Assembly (NCBI GenBank): GCA_910588745.1
Contig: CAJURK010000023.1
Location: 1 to 46,402, forward strand
Source of the DNA: an uncultured Dorea sp.
GTDB taxonomy: Bacteria; Bacillota; Clostridia; Lachnospirales; Lachnospiraceae
Direction: 5' to 3'
Length of the DNA: 46,402 nt
Below the pieces are notes generated by a model, which was given only the letters and a program-made list of their open reading frames with translations, was not told where the DNA came from and did no database searches. This document shows positions 16,317 through 23,342 of this stretch, in pieces. The position numbers and the translations under genes are program-made. The number at the start of each line of letters is the position of its first letter. Position 1 is the stretch's first letter.

Positions 16317-16340
16317 GCTGATCACCTCCATTTGTATAGC

Positions 16341-16369
16341 AGTATGCCGCAAAATATACAAAAAGTCAA
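16341..16369 (-). promoter_or_regulatory. Putative sigma-A promoter of the DUF4143 ATPase gene
   Basis: TTGACT (16369-16364) and CATACT (16346-16341) are 17 bp apart on the minus strand. The predicted start is about 20 bp before the ATG, leaving a very short leader. Confidence 0.55.
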
Positions 16370-16371
16370 TT

Positions 16372-16398
16372 ACTTTTGCGATTATAAACCGCAAAAGT
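16372..16398. repeat. 9-bp perfect inverted repeat abutting the DUF4143 promoter
   Basis: ACTTTTGCG (16372-16380) and CGCAAAAGT (16390-16398) flank a 9-base AT-rich spacer. The nearer edge is 2 bp from the -35. A further CGCAAAA lies in the spacer between -35 and -10 (16348-16354). It looks like an operator for a dimeric regulator. Confidence 0.55.
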
Positions 16399-16439
16399 TT
16401 TCCTAATCTTATTTGATTTCGTATGAAACATCCATGACA

Positions 16440-16462
16440 GGCGAGAGTTTCGCACTCTCGCC
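16440..16462. terminator. Putative terminator hairpin after the zinc dehydrogenase gene
   Basis: GGCGAGAGT (16440-16448) and ACTCTCGCC (16454-16462) form a 9-bp stem with a 5-base loop. T-rich bases follow on the plus strand only; on the minus strand, where the gene lies, a T-run is missing. Function as terminator is plausible but direction is uncertain. Confidence 0.5.
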
Positions 16463-16488
16463 CAATTTGTTTTATTAAAGAACTATAG

Positions 16489-17544
16489 TTATTCGTTCAG
16501 CATCACGCTAACCCGGTACATCCCCGGCGTTGCCGCCTCCTGGAATGCTTCCTGAATATCCTCCAGCTTATATTTGACCGGTTCCACAATCTTTGACACA
16601 TCAACCGCGCCCGAATTCAGCATGTTCGCCGCGGTAAAGAAATCAATCGTATCTGCCGCATAGGTTCCAATCAGTTCCAGCCTCCTGTAATGTATGGTAT
16701 TGGAATCGATCTCCAACCGAGGCGCGGGATACCCCGCCGCAAAGAACAAAATCCTTCCGTCCGTCTCCTTTACCATTTCAAACGCCTGCTTATTTGCGGC
16801 GTCCGCCCCAACTGCTATAATCACCGCGTCCACGCCGGCTCCTGCCGTAAACCCTTTTATTGCCTGAACAGGCTCCTCCTTCCCGGCGTCGATTACTTCA
16901 AATCCCATCTGCCGGGCTGTATTAAGCTTCTTCTCCATAATTTCTGATACGATTACTCTGGCTCCAAGCGCCCTGGCGGCCTGTGCGTTGACCAGCCCCA
17001 TGGTTCCCGCCCCAATGACCGCTACCGATTCCAGCGGCTGAACCCGCAGTTTTTTCAGTCCTTTGACAACGGTTGCCAGAGGTTCAAGAAATGCCGCGCA
17101 GCTTGGGTCTAATTTAGGATTCATCAGAACGAGGCTTCTGGTATTTCGTACATAATAGTCCGCAAAGCCAAACGAGCCAAGATATCCGTCTTCTGTCTTT
17201 GATTTCAGAGACGCCGCGTCCTTACAGTGCAGCACATCGCCCTGGCGGCAGGCAAGGCATTCCCCGCAGCCGTCGTATGCCATGGCCACAAAGTCTCCGG
17301 GTTTATAATCCTTTACCCCCTCTCCTACCGCTTCAATCACTCCTGCTCCCTCGTGGCCTCCGGCCATAGGATATCCCTGATGTTCCCTTAATCCCATCCA
17401 CTGTCCGTAATCCGTTGTACAAATATTACATGCAAGCTGCCTGACCAGCGCCTGATGCGGACCGATTTCCGGCAGGGGTCTCTCCCGTACCTCGGCATGT
17501 CCTTTCTCTGTTAATACGGAAAACCTCATCATTTTCTGCTCCAT
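16489..17544 (-). CDS. Zinc-dependent medium-chain dehydrogenase, last gene of the PTS operon
   Basis: MDR-family alcohol or polyol dehydrogenase of 351 aa. Catalytic zinc residues appear in NICTTD (Cys) and GGHEGAG (His, Glu). A structural zinc loop has cysteines in CGECLACRQGDVLHC. The Rossmann motif is VIGAGTMG. The ATG follows AAGGAG. It lies 109 bp after the aldehyde reductase gene, with a long hairpin between, and is the last member of the PTS-aldolase unit. A role oxidising the PTS product, or reducing an aldol product, is possible. Similarity to threonine, sorbitol or galactitol-phosphate dehydrogenases is too general to fix the substrate. Confidence 0.85.
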   Translation of the reverse strand: MEQKMMRFSVLTEKGHAEVRERPLPEIGPHQALVRQLACNICTTDYGQWMGLREHQGYPMAGGHEGAGVIEAVGEGVKDYKPGDFVAMAYDGCGECLACRQGDVLHCKDAASLKSKTEDGYLGSFGFADYYVRNTRSLVLMNPKLDPSCAAFLEPLATVVKGLKKLRVQPLESVAVIGAGTMGLVNAQAARALGARVIVSEIMEKKLNTARQMGFEVIDAGKEEPVQAIKGFTAGAGVDAVIIAVGADAANKQAFEMVKETDGRILFFAAGYPAPRLEIDSNTIHYRRLELIGTYAADTIDFFTAANMLNSGAVDVSKIVEPVKYKLEDIQEAFQEAATPGMYRVSVMLNE

Positions 17545-17582
17545 TTATAACTCCTTCTTTCCCATGTTCTTCTTTCATTTCC

Positions 17583-17629
17583 CGTCTGCCTTTCGACCGG
17601 CTTATCGTTCTCCTGCCGAAAAGCAGACG
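17583..17629 (-). repeat. Long intercistronic hairpin
   Basis: CGTCTGC (17583-17589) pairs with GCAGACG (17623-17629), and TTTCG (17591-17595) with CGAAA (17617-17621), leaving one C/A mismatch and a 21-base loop. No T-run follows. It may set relative expression of the two dehydrogenase genes by mRNA processing or partial termination. Confidence 0.45.
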
Positions 17630-17653
17630 TATCTGCCAGATTCCAGTATCATC

Positions 17654-18823
17654 TTACTCTAACGCCGCCCGGTAAATTCTGGCGCAGTCTTCCTTCTCCA
17701 GCTTCACAAAGCCTCCCACCGCTCCGAATCTTGTACAGTTTTCCGCCATTTCGTCAATCCGCTCTGCACCGATACCGGCATCCGCAAAGGATACGGGCAT
17801 TCCAAGGGATCGGAAAAATTCTTTTGTTCTATGTATTCCTTCTAATGCCGTTTTTTCCGGATGGAACACATCATGTTCCACGCCCCATACATCCGCCGCA
17901 TATTTTACAAACCGAGGTACGTCTGTCTGATAGACGTACTCCATCCAGCGGGGAATCATGATCGCCAGAGTGGCGCCATGGGTCATATCATAGAAAGCGC
18001 TCAGCTCATGTCCCAGCATATGGCTTCCCCAGTCCTCCGACCGTCCTACTCCCAGAATCCCATTATGAGCAATGGTTCCCGCCCACATGATTTCCGCCCT
18101 GGCTTCGTAGTTTTCCGGCTCCTCAAGCGCCGCCGGAAGCTGCCTGATCATGGTCTTTAAGGTTGCCTCGCATAAGCGGTCCGTCAGTCCGCAGCCCGGT
18201 TCTCTGGTAAAATACCGCTCCAGTACGTGGGACATAATATCCACCCCTCCCGCCGCAGTCTGATACGCTGGCAGCGAGTAAGTAAGTTCCGGATTCATTA
18301 CTGCAAACGCCGGCCTCAGCAAGCTATGGGACAGCGCTCGTTTCAAATGACCGTTTTCCGAGTTGGTCACTACCGTAGTATTGCTCGCTTCGCTTCCCGT
18401 AGCGGGAATGGTCAGCACGACACCCAGCGGCATCATCCTCTCTACCGGAACCTTTTTCAGAAAGAAATCCCATACGTCTCCCTCATAGTAAACTCCGATG
18501 CCAATCGCCTTTGCCGAGTCAATGACGCTGCCGCCTCCCACTGCCAGGATTACCTCCACCTGCTTTTCTTTGCACAGCGCGATCCCTTCCCGCACCAGGC
18601 CGATATCCGGATTGGCTTTTACTCCGCCCAGTTCTGTAATCTCAATATCCTGCTCCTTAAGAGACTCCATAACCCGGTCGTACAGGCCGTTCTTCTTTAT
18701 ATGGCCTCCTCCGTAATGAACCAACACCTTTTTACCGTATTTTTTCACCTCCGCGCCCACGTTTCGCTCCGTTTCTTTTCCAAACAAGAACTCCGTAGGA
18801 CTGGCAAATTTAAAGTTCCGCAT
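17654..18823 (-). CDS. Iron-containing alcohol dehydrogenase, YqhD/BdhA-like aldehyde reductase
   Basis: Type III (iron) dehydrogenase of 389 aa that most likely reduces an aldehyde with NAD(P)H. The pattern follows YqhD: LAVGGGSVIDSAKAIG near 95, TIPATGSEAS near 150, YSLPAYQTAAGGVDIMSHVL with a metal-binding His, and HMLGHELSAFYDMTHG with two more. The start is ATG 18823 (MRNFKFASPTEFLFG), the usual N-terminus; the frame runs upstream into the aldolase gene without a better start. The gap to the aldolase stop is 16 bp. It probably disposes of the aldehyde that the aldolase releases, for example glyceraldehyde, glycolaldehyde or lactaldehyde. Confidence 0.9.
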   Translation of the reverse strand: MRNFKFASPTEFLFGKETERNVGAEVKKYGKKVLVHYGGGHIKKNGLYDRVMESLKEQDIEITELGGVKANPDIGLVREGIALCKEKQVEVILAVGGGSVIDSAKAIGIGVYYEGDVWDFFLKKVPVERMMPLGVVLTIPATGSEASNTTVVTNSENGHLKRALSHSLLRPAFAVMNPELTYSLPAYQTAAGGVDIMSHVLERYFTREPGCGLTDRLCEATLKTMIRQLPAALEEPENYEARAEIMWAGTIAHNGILGVGRSEDWGSHMLGHELSAFYDMTHGATLAIMIPRWMEYVYQTDVPRFVKYAADVWGVEHDVFHPEKTALEGIHRTKEFFRSLGMPVSFADAGIGAERIDEMAENCTRFGAVGGFVKLEKEDCARIYRAALE

Positions 18824-18839
18824 ATCTTCTAACTCCTTT

Positions 18840-19718
18840 CTATCCTCGTCCCGCTCCTCCAAACAATGTCGCATAATGAGCCAGCAGTCCGGCATACCCC
18901 TTCCCCGCTTCCAACCCGGCGTCGCAGAGGTTTGCCTTCATATTGGCAAACTCTCCTTTGCTGCCGTCTTGTTTCCTGCTGTCCCAGTCGATTCCCATAT
19001 AATCCAACAGAGACTTTAATCCCGCATTGCTCAAATCCGTAAATAGATTCACCTTCTGAATTCCACATTCTACCGCCTTTTTCAGATTCGCATCCCCAGT
19101 CCCTGAGCCGCCGTGAAGTACCAGAGGCGCCGATATTTTTCCGCTAAGCTCTTTCAGCAGCTCAAATTCCAGATGGGGCGTCCCCTTGTAAGCCCCATGG
19201 GAAGTTCCCACCGCAACCGCCAGACAATCTACGCCTGTTTCTTCCACGTAACGCAGCGCTTCCTCTGGATCGGTCAACCCCGCGTCCCTGGTCTTGTCGT
19301 ATTCAAACCCCTGTCCCACATGCCCAAGCTCCGCTTCTACGGATACGCCCAGGGCATGTGCTATTTTAACGATTTCCTTTACCTCCCGCACATTTTCCTC
19401 ATAAGGACAGGTAGAGCGGTCGATCATTACCGAACTGAACCCAAACCGAATAGCGCTTACAATTTCCTCATAAGAACCGCCGTGATCCAGATTCAGCGCG
19501 GCCTTCACATTCGGATATTTTCTTTCATAGAACCTTGCAAGACAAGCCGTTTCCTCCAGAAAGGGAAGCCCCGCGCAGTCTAAAATCACCGGCGCCCTAA
19601 GCCTGTCCGCCGTCTCAAAACAAGCTTTCACCGTAATACTGTCAAATACATTCGGAGCCGCAACACCGTAATGTCCTCTCTTTGCATCTCTTAATATCTC
19701 TGCCATAGAGACAATCAT
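18840..19718 (-). CDS. Class II fructose-bisphosphate aldolase family protein (GatY/KbaY/FbaA-like)
   Basis: Zinc-dependent aldolase of 292 aa that cleaves a ketose phosphate into DHAP and an aldehyde. Metal and catalytic residues are in LDHGG (Asp78, His79), AELGHVGQG (Glu130), GTSHG (His174) and LHGGSG (His202). The ATG at 19718 is favoured over the GTG at 19727 because GGAGG overlaps the GTG and sits 10 nt before the ATG, and the N-terminus MIVSMAEILRDAKRGHYG then matches the family. It follows PTS IID and precedes the aldehyde reductase. No encapsulation helix is present, so it does not look like the missing enzyme of the nearby microcompartment. Substrate is probably a hexose or pentose (bis)phosphate. 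Confidence 0.9.
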   Translation of the reverse strand: MIVSMAEILRDAKRGHYGVAAPNVFDSITVKACFETADRLRAPVILDCAGLPFLEETACLARFYERKYPNVKAALNLDHGGSYEEIVSAIRFGFSSVMIDRSTCPYEENVREVKEIVKIAHALGVSVEAELGHVGQGFEYDKTRDAGLTDPEEALRYVEETGVDCLAVAVGTSHGAYKGTPHLEFELLKELSGKISAPLVLHGGSGTGDANLKKAVECGIQKVNLFTDLSNAGLKSLLDYMGIDWDSRKQDGSKGEFANMKANLCDAGLEAGKGYAGLLAHYATLFGGAGRG

Positions 19719-19733
19719 CTGCTTCACTCCTCC

Positions 19734-20585
19734 CTAAAAAATTCCAATCAGCGCCCCAAGAATACAGACAACCACAATCCCCAGTGAAATCCGTCCGTAC
19801 TTCTGGGTCTTATTCTTCAAAATATAGTAGATACCAAATACCGCCGCCAGCGGAAGCAATCCAGGCGCAATGCTGTTTAAAATATCCTGCAGCACAATTT
19901 CCGTTCCCGCAACTTGAAACTGCAGCGCCGTAGAAAGCGTTACATAGGAAGCGCTTAAAGCTCCCATCATAAACAATCCCAAGATACTGGTGGCCGATAT
20001 AAGTTCTTTAATCCAGCCCGCTTCCAGAATGGATTTCACCGATTCCTTTCCGATCTTGTAACCGAGCCCCCACAAATTTTTTCCGATAAAAAATGTAATC
20101 AGCATAAACGCAAATGGGATAATCGCTCCCAGTACATTGCCCGTAGCGCCAAAAGTTACCGCAATTCCGTAAATAATTGTCTTCAAGGTTCCCCAGTCAA
20201 TGGTATCGCCAATTCCCGCCAACGGCCCCATAAGGCCCGTCTTAATTCCGGTGATCGCGGCATCGGAAATAGCGCCTTCATTGGCCATTTCTTCTTCCAT
20301 AGAAAGGGTTATTCCATGGATCGGCGTACTCCAGGTTCCTTGGGAATTAAAAAAATTCAGATGCCTAGTTAACGCTCTGCTCAACGCTTCCTTCTCAGGA
20401 TACAGCTTTTTTAGGCAGGGTATCATACTGTAGCAAAAGGATACCCCCTGCTGCCTTTCGTAGCAATTTGGAATCTCTGCATCCAGATACCAGCGGTAAA
20501 AAGACCGGTTGATATCTTTTTTCGTCAATGTTCTTTCCATTTCAGGCGTTTGTTCTAATACTTCATGTTCCGCGGTTGTTCCCAT
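19734..20585 (-). CDS. PTS mannose/fructose/sorbose-family IID component
   Basis: Membrane subunit of a mannose-family phosphotransferase system, 283 aa. The sequence has the IID hallmarks FYRWYLDAEIPNCYERQQG, an EEEMANEGAISDAAITGIKTGLMGPLAGIGDT region (partial motif) and a C-terminal hydrophobic tail. The start at 20585 (MGTTAEHEV) lies 8 nt after GGAGG; an ATG two codons earlier nearly touches that site. It pairs with the IIC gene 21 bp upstream. Mannose-family IID is unique to this PTS class, so class assignment is secure; the sugar is not. Confidence 0.95.
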   Translation of the reverse strand: MGTTAEHEVLEQTPEMERTLTKKDINRSFYRWYLDAEIPNCYERQQGVSFCYSMIPCLKKLYPEKEALSRALTRHLNFFNSQGTWSTPIHGITLSMEEEMANEGAISDAAITGIKTGLMGPLAGIGDTIDWGTLKTIIYGIAVTFGATGNVLGAIIPFAFMLITFFIGKNLWGLGYKIGKESVKSILEAGWIKELISATSILGLFMMGALSASYVTLSTALQFQVAGTEIVLQDILNSIAPGLLPLAAVFGIYYILKNKTQKYGRISLGIVVVCILGALIGIF

Positions 20586-20606
20586 ACTCATATCCTCCCA
20601 TCTTCC

Positions 20607-21350
20607 TTATACGGATGCGTTTTCTCTACGTAAAAATGTAATCAGAAGCGCCATGCATGTTCCAAAAATAGCTGCCGCCATCGTACTAATCCCAAGATAC
20701 TGTACAGCAAAAAATCCCAGGATAAAGAAGGGCAGATATATATTTTTTCCAATAATAAATATCGTAATTGCAAATCCCAGCGCCGGCAGGGTAGCCCCCG
20801 TCACCGCCAACCCGTGGGTCAGCCATTCGGGAATCACATCCAGGATATTCTGTACCACATCGGAGCCAAGGTAAATCGCCGCAAATACAATCGGAAATCG
20901 AAGTACGAATCCAAGCGCCAGCGGATAGACGGTTGCGCACCGATCGATTCCCTTCGTATTTCCCTCCGCCGCATACTGGTCGGCTTTATGCGCAAACGCC
21001 GCCTGAATCGTTCTTCTAATCTGATCCTGAAACACTCCCAGCAGCCCGAAAGGTACTGCCAGCGTAACCGCCGTCGCCGGATCCATCCCGGTTGTCAGCG
21101 CAATCGGAATGGAAATACAGCCCGCCAGGCACTCATCCGCCGGGATATTAGCGCCTGCCGCCACCATTCCCAGATAAACCATCTCTACGCTTGCGCCGAT
21201 CTGCATTGCGGTTCCGATATCCCCCGCAACAATCCCAAACGGAAGCGCCATTACTATGGGCTGACAGATGACCGCATGAAAGGTATATCCCATCTTACTC
21301 TGTCCAATCCACCACCAAAGTCCTGCCAACAATGCCAAACCAAATACCAT
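20607..21350 (-). CDS. PTS mannose/fructose/sorbose-family IIC component
   Basis: Membrane channel subunit of the mannose-family PTS, 247 aa with about seven to eight hydrophobic helices. Typical stretches are GDIGTAMQIGASVEMVYLG, AGANIPADECLAG and ALTTGMDPATAVTLAVPFGLLG. The start is set at the ATG at 21350 (MVFGLALL), 7 nt after GGAG; the ATG two codons earlier sits too close. Only one IIC and one IID are present although IIA and IIB are duplicated in the same operon. Confidence 0.95.
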   Translation of the reverse strand: MVFGLALLAGLWWWIGQSKMGYTFHAVICQPIVMALPFGIVAGDIGTAMQIGASVEMVYLGMVAAGANIPADECLAGCISIPIALTTGMDPATAVTLAVPFGLLGVFQDQIRRTIQAAFAHKADQYAAEGNTKGIDRCATVYPLALGFVLRFPIVFAAIYLGSDVVQNILDVIPEWLTHGLAVTGATLPALGFAITIFIIGKNIYLPFFILGFFAVQYLGISTMAAAIFGTCMALLITFLRRENASV

Positions 21351-21443
21351 AATCATTCTCCTCTCATTTTGAATACTGCTCTTCTATCTGAAAACACTCT
21401 GAATTCTCTTCTACCGGCATTTCCTTCTGCCAAGCAGTAATTG

Positions 21444-21935
21444 CTATCCTTCAAACACTCTCACAATCCGGTCAAACTCCATCCTCGCCTCTTCTGGTAT
21501 AATATGGATATATATTTCCGTTCCCTTCCCGTGAAGTTCCTTCAGCCTGTCCATATCTTCCTGATTCATGGACACTGCCCGGAGAATCGTCGTCCTTCCC
21601 GGCGCGCTGGGAAGTCCTCCGATCTGCAGGCTATGGATGGGTACGCCCTTCTCCTCCAAACGCACGCAGGTTTCCACATCCTTAAACAGCAGCATAACGG
21701 TTCCTTTCCCCAGCTCTTCTTCCTGCCACCGTTTTGCGGCCGTTTCCACCGAAATAATTTCTACCTCCACATTCTTCGGCGCTGCCGCCGCGTAAATCAT
21801 AGTCATAAAATCATCCTTTGCCAGCTCGTCGTCTACAATCACGATCCGGTTTGCCTTAGCAATCTTTACCCATTTGGTTATGACTTGTCCGTGAATCAGC
21901 CGGCTGTCTAACCGAATTAATGATATTTTTGCCAT
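21444..21935 (-). CDS. PTS mannose/fructose/sorbose-family IIB component (second copy in operon)
   Basis: Cytosolic phosphocarrier of 163 aa that passes phosphate from IIA to the incoming sugar. The active-site His15 lies in RLDSRLIHGQVITKW, and VIVDDELAKDDFMT is the standard IIB region. GGAGG lies 6 nt before the ATG. It follows the adjacent IIA gene by 10 bp and precedes IIC by about 90 bp, so this IIA-IIB pair is the one next to the membrane subunits. It differs clearly from the other IIB in the operon, which argues against a recent duplication. Confidence 0.94.
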   Translation of the reverse strand: MAKISLIRLDSRLIHGQVITKWVKIAKANRIVIVDDELAKDDFMTMIYAAAAPKNVEVEIISVETAAKRWQEEELGKGTVMLLFKDVETCVRLEEKGVPIHSLQIGGLPSAPGRTTILRAVSMNQEDMDRLKELHGKGTEIYIHIIPEEARMEFDRIVRVFEG

Positions 21936-21945
21936 ACATAGCCTC

Positions 21946-22335
21946 CTATTCTTTCAAATCTGTTAGTTTTTCTTTCATTTCCTCTACGATCTTCCCGGCC
22001 AGCGCCCTTCCGGAATACTCGTTCCGCAAACGGTCTGCCGCCAGAAGCATTTCCAGGCTTAAACCGCACAACGCCTGAATATGTTCAGTTCTTTTCGCAT
22101 AGACCGCCGCTACGTTGGACGGGGTTCCTCCCTTGATATCCGCAAGAATAAGGACTTTTGTCTCCCCTTCCAATTCCTTTTCCAGGCGTACGCGATAATC
22201 TGCAACCGCATCCTCAGGCATCAGCCCCAGCGCCTTACAGAATCGGATTCTTCCCACTATCATCTCCCCAGCTTTCCATAATTCTTCGCCCCAGCTTCCA
22301 TGCGTCAGCAGGATCAGCTTTGTCCTTTTCTCCAT
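21946..22335 (-). CDS. PTS mannose-family IIA component (second copy in operon)
   Basis: Phosphocarrier that accepts phosphate from HPr, 129 aa. His12 in LLTHGSWGEEL is the phosphorylation site and ADIKGGTPSNVA is the conserved second motif. Two adjacent ATG codons exist; the second is chosen because AAGGAG lies too close to the first. The domain is shorter in conserved N-terminal hydrophobics than the other IIA, and its GSWGEEL deviates from the usual GxxAxxL, suggesting a specialised partner. It forms the distal IIA-IIB pair with the next gene. Confidence 0.88.
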   Translation of the reverse strand: MEKRTKLILLTHGSWGEELWKAGEMIVGRIRFCKALGLMPEDAVADYRVRLEKELEGETKVLILADIKGGTPSNVAAVYAKRTEHIQALCGLSLEMLLAADRLRNEYSGRALAGKIVEEMKEKLTDLKE

Positions 22336-22397
22336 CATGCTCCTTTCTCCCTACCGTTTTTTTTGCGCCATAAGAAACGCCTTTACGCAAACGCCCT

Positions 22398-22859
22398 CTA
22401 GTTCAGTAAATCCCTCATGTGAACCTCGTCATTATCCGGCACCGTCTGCACGTAGACATCGACGCCGTCCTGAATCATCCGTTTCAAAATATGTTCCTCT
22501 TCGCCGGAAATATAAAGATTCTGATAAATCGCCTTTTTACCCGCCCCATAGGGAAGCCGGCATACGTTTACACGGTCCATCCAAACGCCCTGCCGGTACA
22601 GCCTCCACAACGTTTCCAGTGACTTCAAAAGAATCAGGGGCTCTTTCTCTGTCTTTTTTAACCGCTCCGCTCCTGTCTGCTCGTCTAAGAATTCAACCTT
22701 TGCCGCCGGAACCGTCATTAACAATACACTTTGCAGGATTGGATCCCCCGCCGTCTCGTCGTCAATTACATAGATGGTTTCACATCCCGTAAACTCCAGC
22801 CATTTCTGAAGAATTTGTCCATGTATCAGCCGTTCATCAATACGAATATACTTGGGCAT
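22398..22859 (-). CDS. PTS mannose-family IIB component (first copy in operon)
   Basis: Cytosolic phosphocarrier of 153 aa with active His13 in RIDERLIHGQILQKW and the conserved IYVIDDETAGDP. AGGAG lies 7 nt before the ATG. It sits 15 bp after the promoter-proximal IIA and 62 bp before the second IIA. Having two IIA-IIB pairs and a single IIC-IID pair suggests either that both carriers serve the same channel, or that one pair has a regulatory role toward the LevR-type activator. Confidence 0.93.
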   Translation of the reverse strand: MPKYIRIDERLIHGQILQKWLEFTGCETIYVIDDETAGDPILQSVLLMTVPAAKVEFLDEQTGAERLKKTEKEPLILLKSLETLWRLYRQGVWMDRVNVCRLPYGAGKKAIYQNLYISGEEEHILKRMIQDGVDVYVQTVPDNDEVHMRDLLN

Positions 22860-22874
22860 CCATATTCTCCTTTC

Positions 22875-23270
22875 CTATCCGATCAATTCTTTCAGATTCA
22901 CGATACCGCTTTTTCCGCTTTCCATAGCAACTTCGGGAAGTTCCCACAGCGCAGCTCGTTCCCGCTCTTCCAGAACCGTAATCAGCATGGGAAGATTCAG
23001 CCCCGTAACGCACTGAATATGTTCCTCTTTTAAGCAGGAAGCCGTTACGTTGCACGGACTTCCTCCCAGCAGATCCACCAAAACCATTACGCCGTCTCCG
23101 TCATCCAGTTTCCTGGCCTTTTCCTTAATCTTAGCCAGAAGCTCTTTGATATCGTCCCCATAATTTAACGTCAACGCCTCCAGCTTTTCCTGTCGTCCGA
23201 ACACCAGCTCCATGCTCCCGATAATCGCTTCGCTAAAATTCCCATGTGTCACAACCAGTATCCCTACCAT
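22875..23270 (-). CDS. PTS mannose-family IIA component (first copy in operon)
   Basis: First gene of the PTS operon, 131 aa. His9 in VVTHGNFSEAI is the phosphorylation site, and VMVLVDLLGGSPCNV is the second conserved motif. It begins about 36 nt downstream of the transcription start predicted from the -24/-12 promoter at 23318-23332. A GGGGTGAC ribosome site precedes the ATG. The domain is closer to standard mannose-family IIA than the second copy. Confidence 0.94.
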   Translation of the reverse strand: MVGILVVTHGNFSEAIIGSMELVFGRQEKLEALTLNYGDDIKELLAKIKEKARKLDDGDGVMVLVDLLGGSPCNVTASCLKEEHIQCVTGLNLPMLITVLEERERAALWELPEVAMESGKSGIVNLKELIG

Positions 23271-23317
23271 GTTTTGTCACCCCGCCTTCTATTTTATTCT
23301 CTTACTAATCCTTATCA

Positions 23318-23332
23318 GCAAAAGGCATGCCA
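23318..23332 (-). promoter_or_regulatory. Sigma-54 (-24/-12) promoter of the PTS operon
   Basis: Minus strand reads TGGCAT-N5-TTGC with the GG and GC elements in exact spacing. It lies between the levR stop and the first IIA start. Thirteen of 15 core-plus-flank bases agree with the promoter before the transketolase genes, and AACACAC occurs at the same distance upstream in both. Confidence 0.88.
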
Positions 23333-23342
23333 GTTTTGTGTG

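Noticed and set aside
18840..19718. Class II aldolase as the missing aldehyde-producing enzyme of the microcompartment.
   Set aside because: It has no encapsulation helix, lies in a different operon behind a sigma-54 promoter and is followed by its own aldehyde reductase. Cross-use cannot be excluded but nothing in the sequence supports it.
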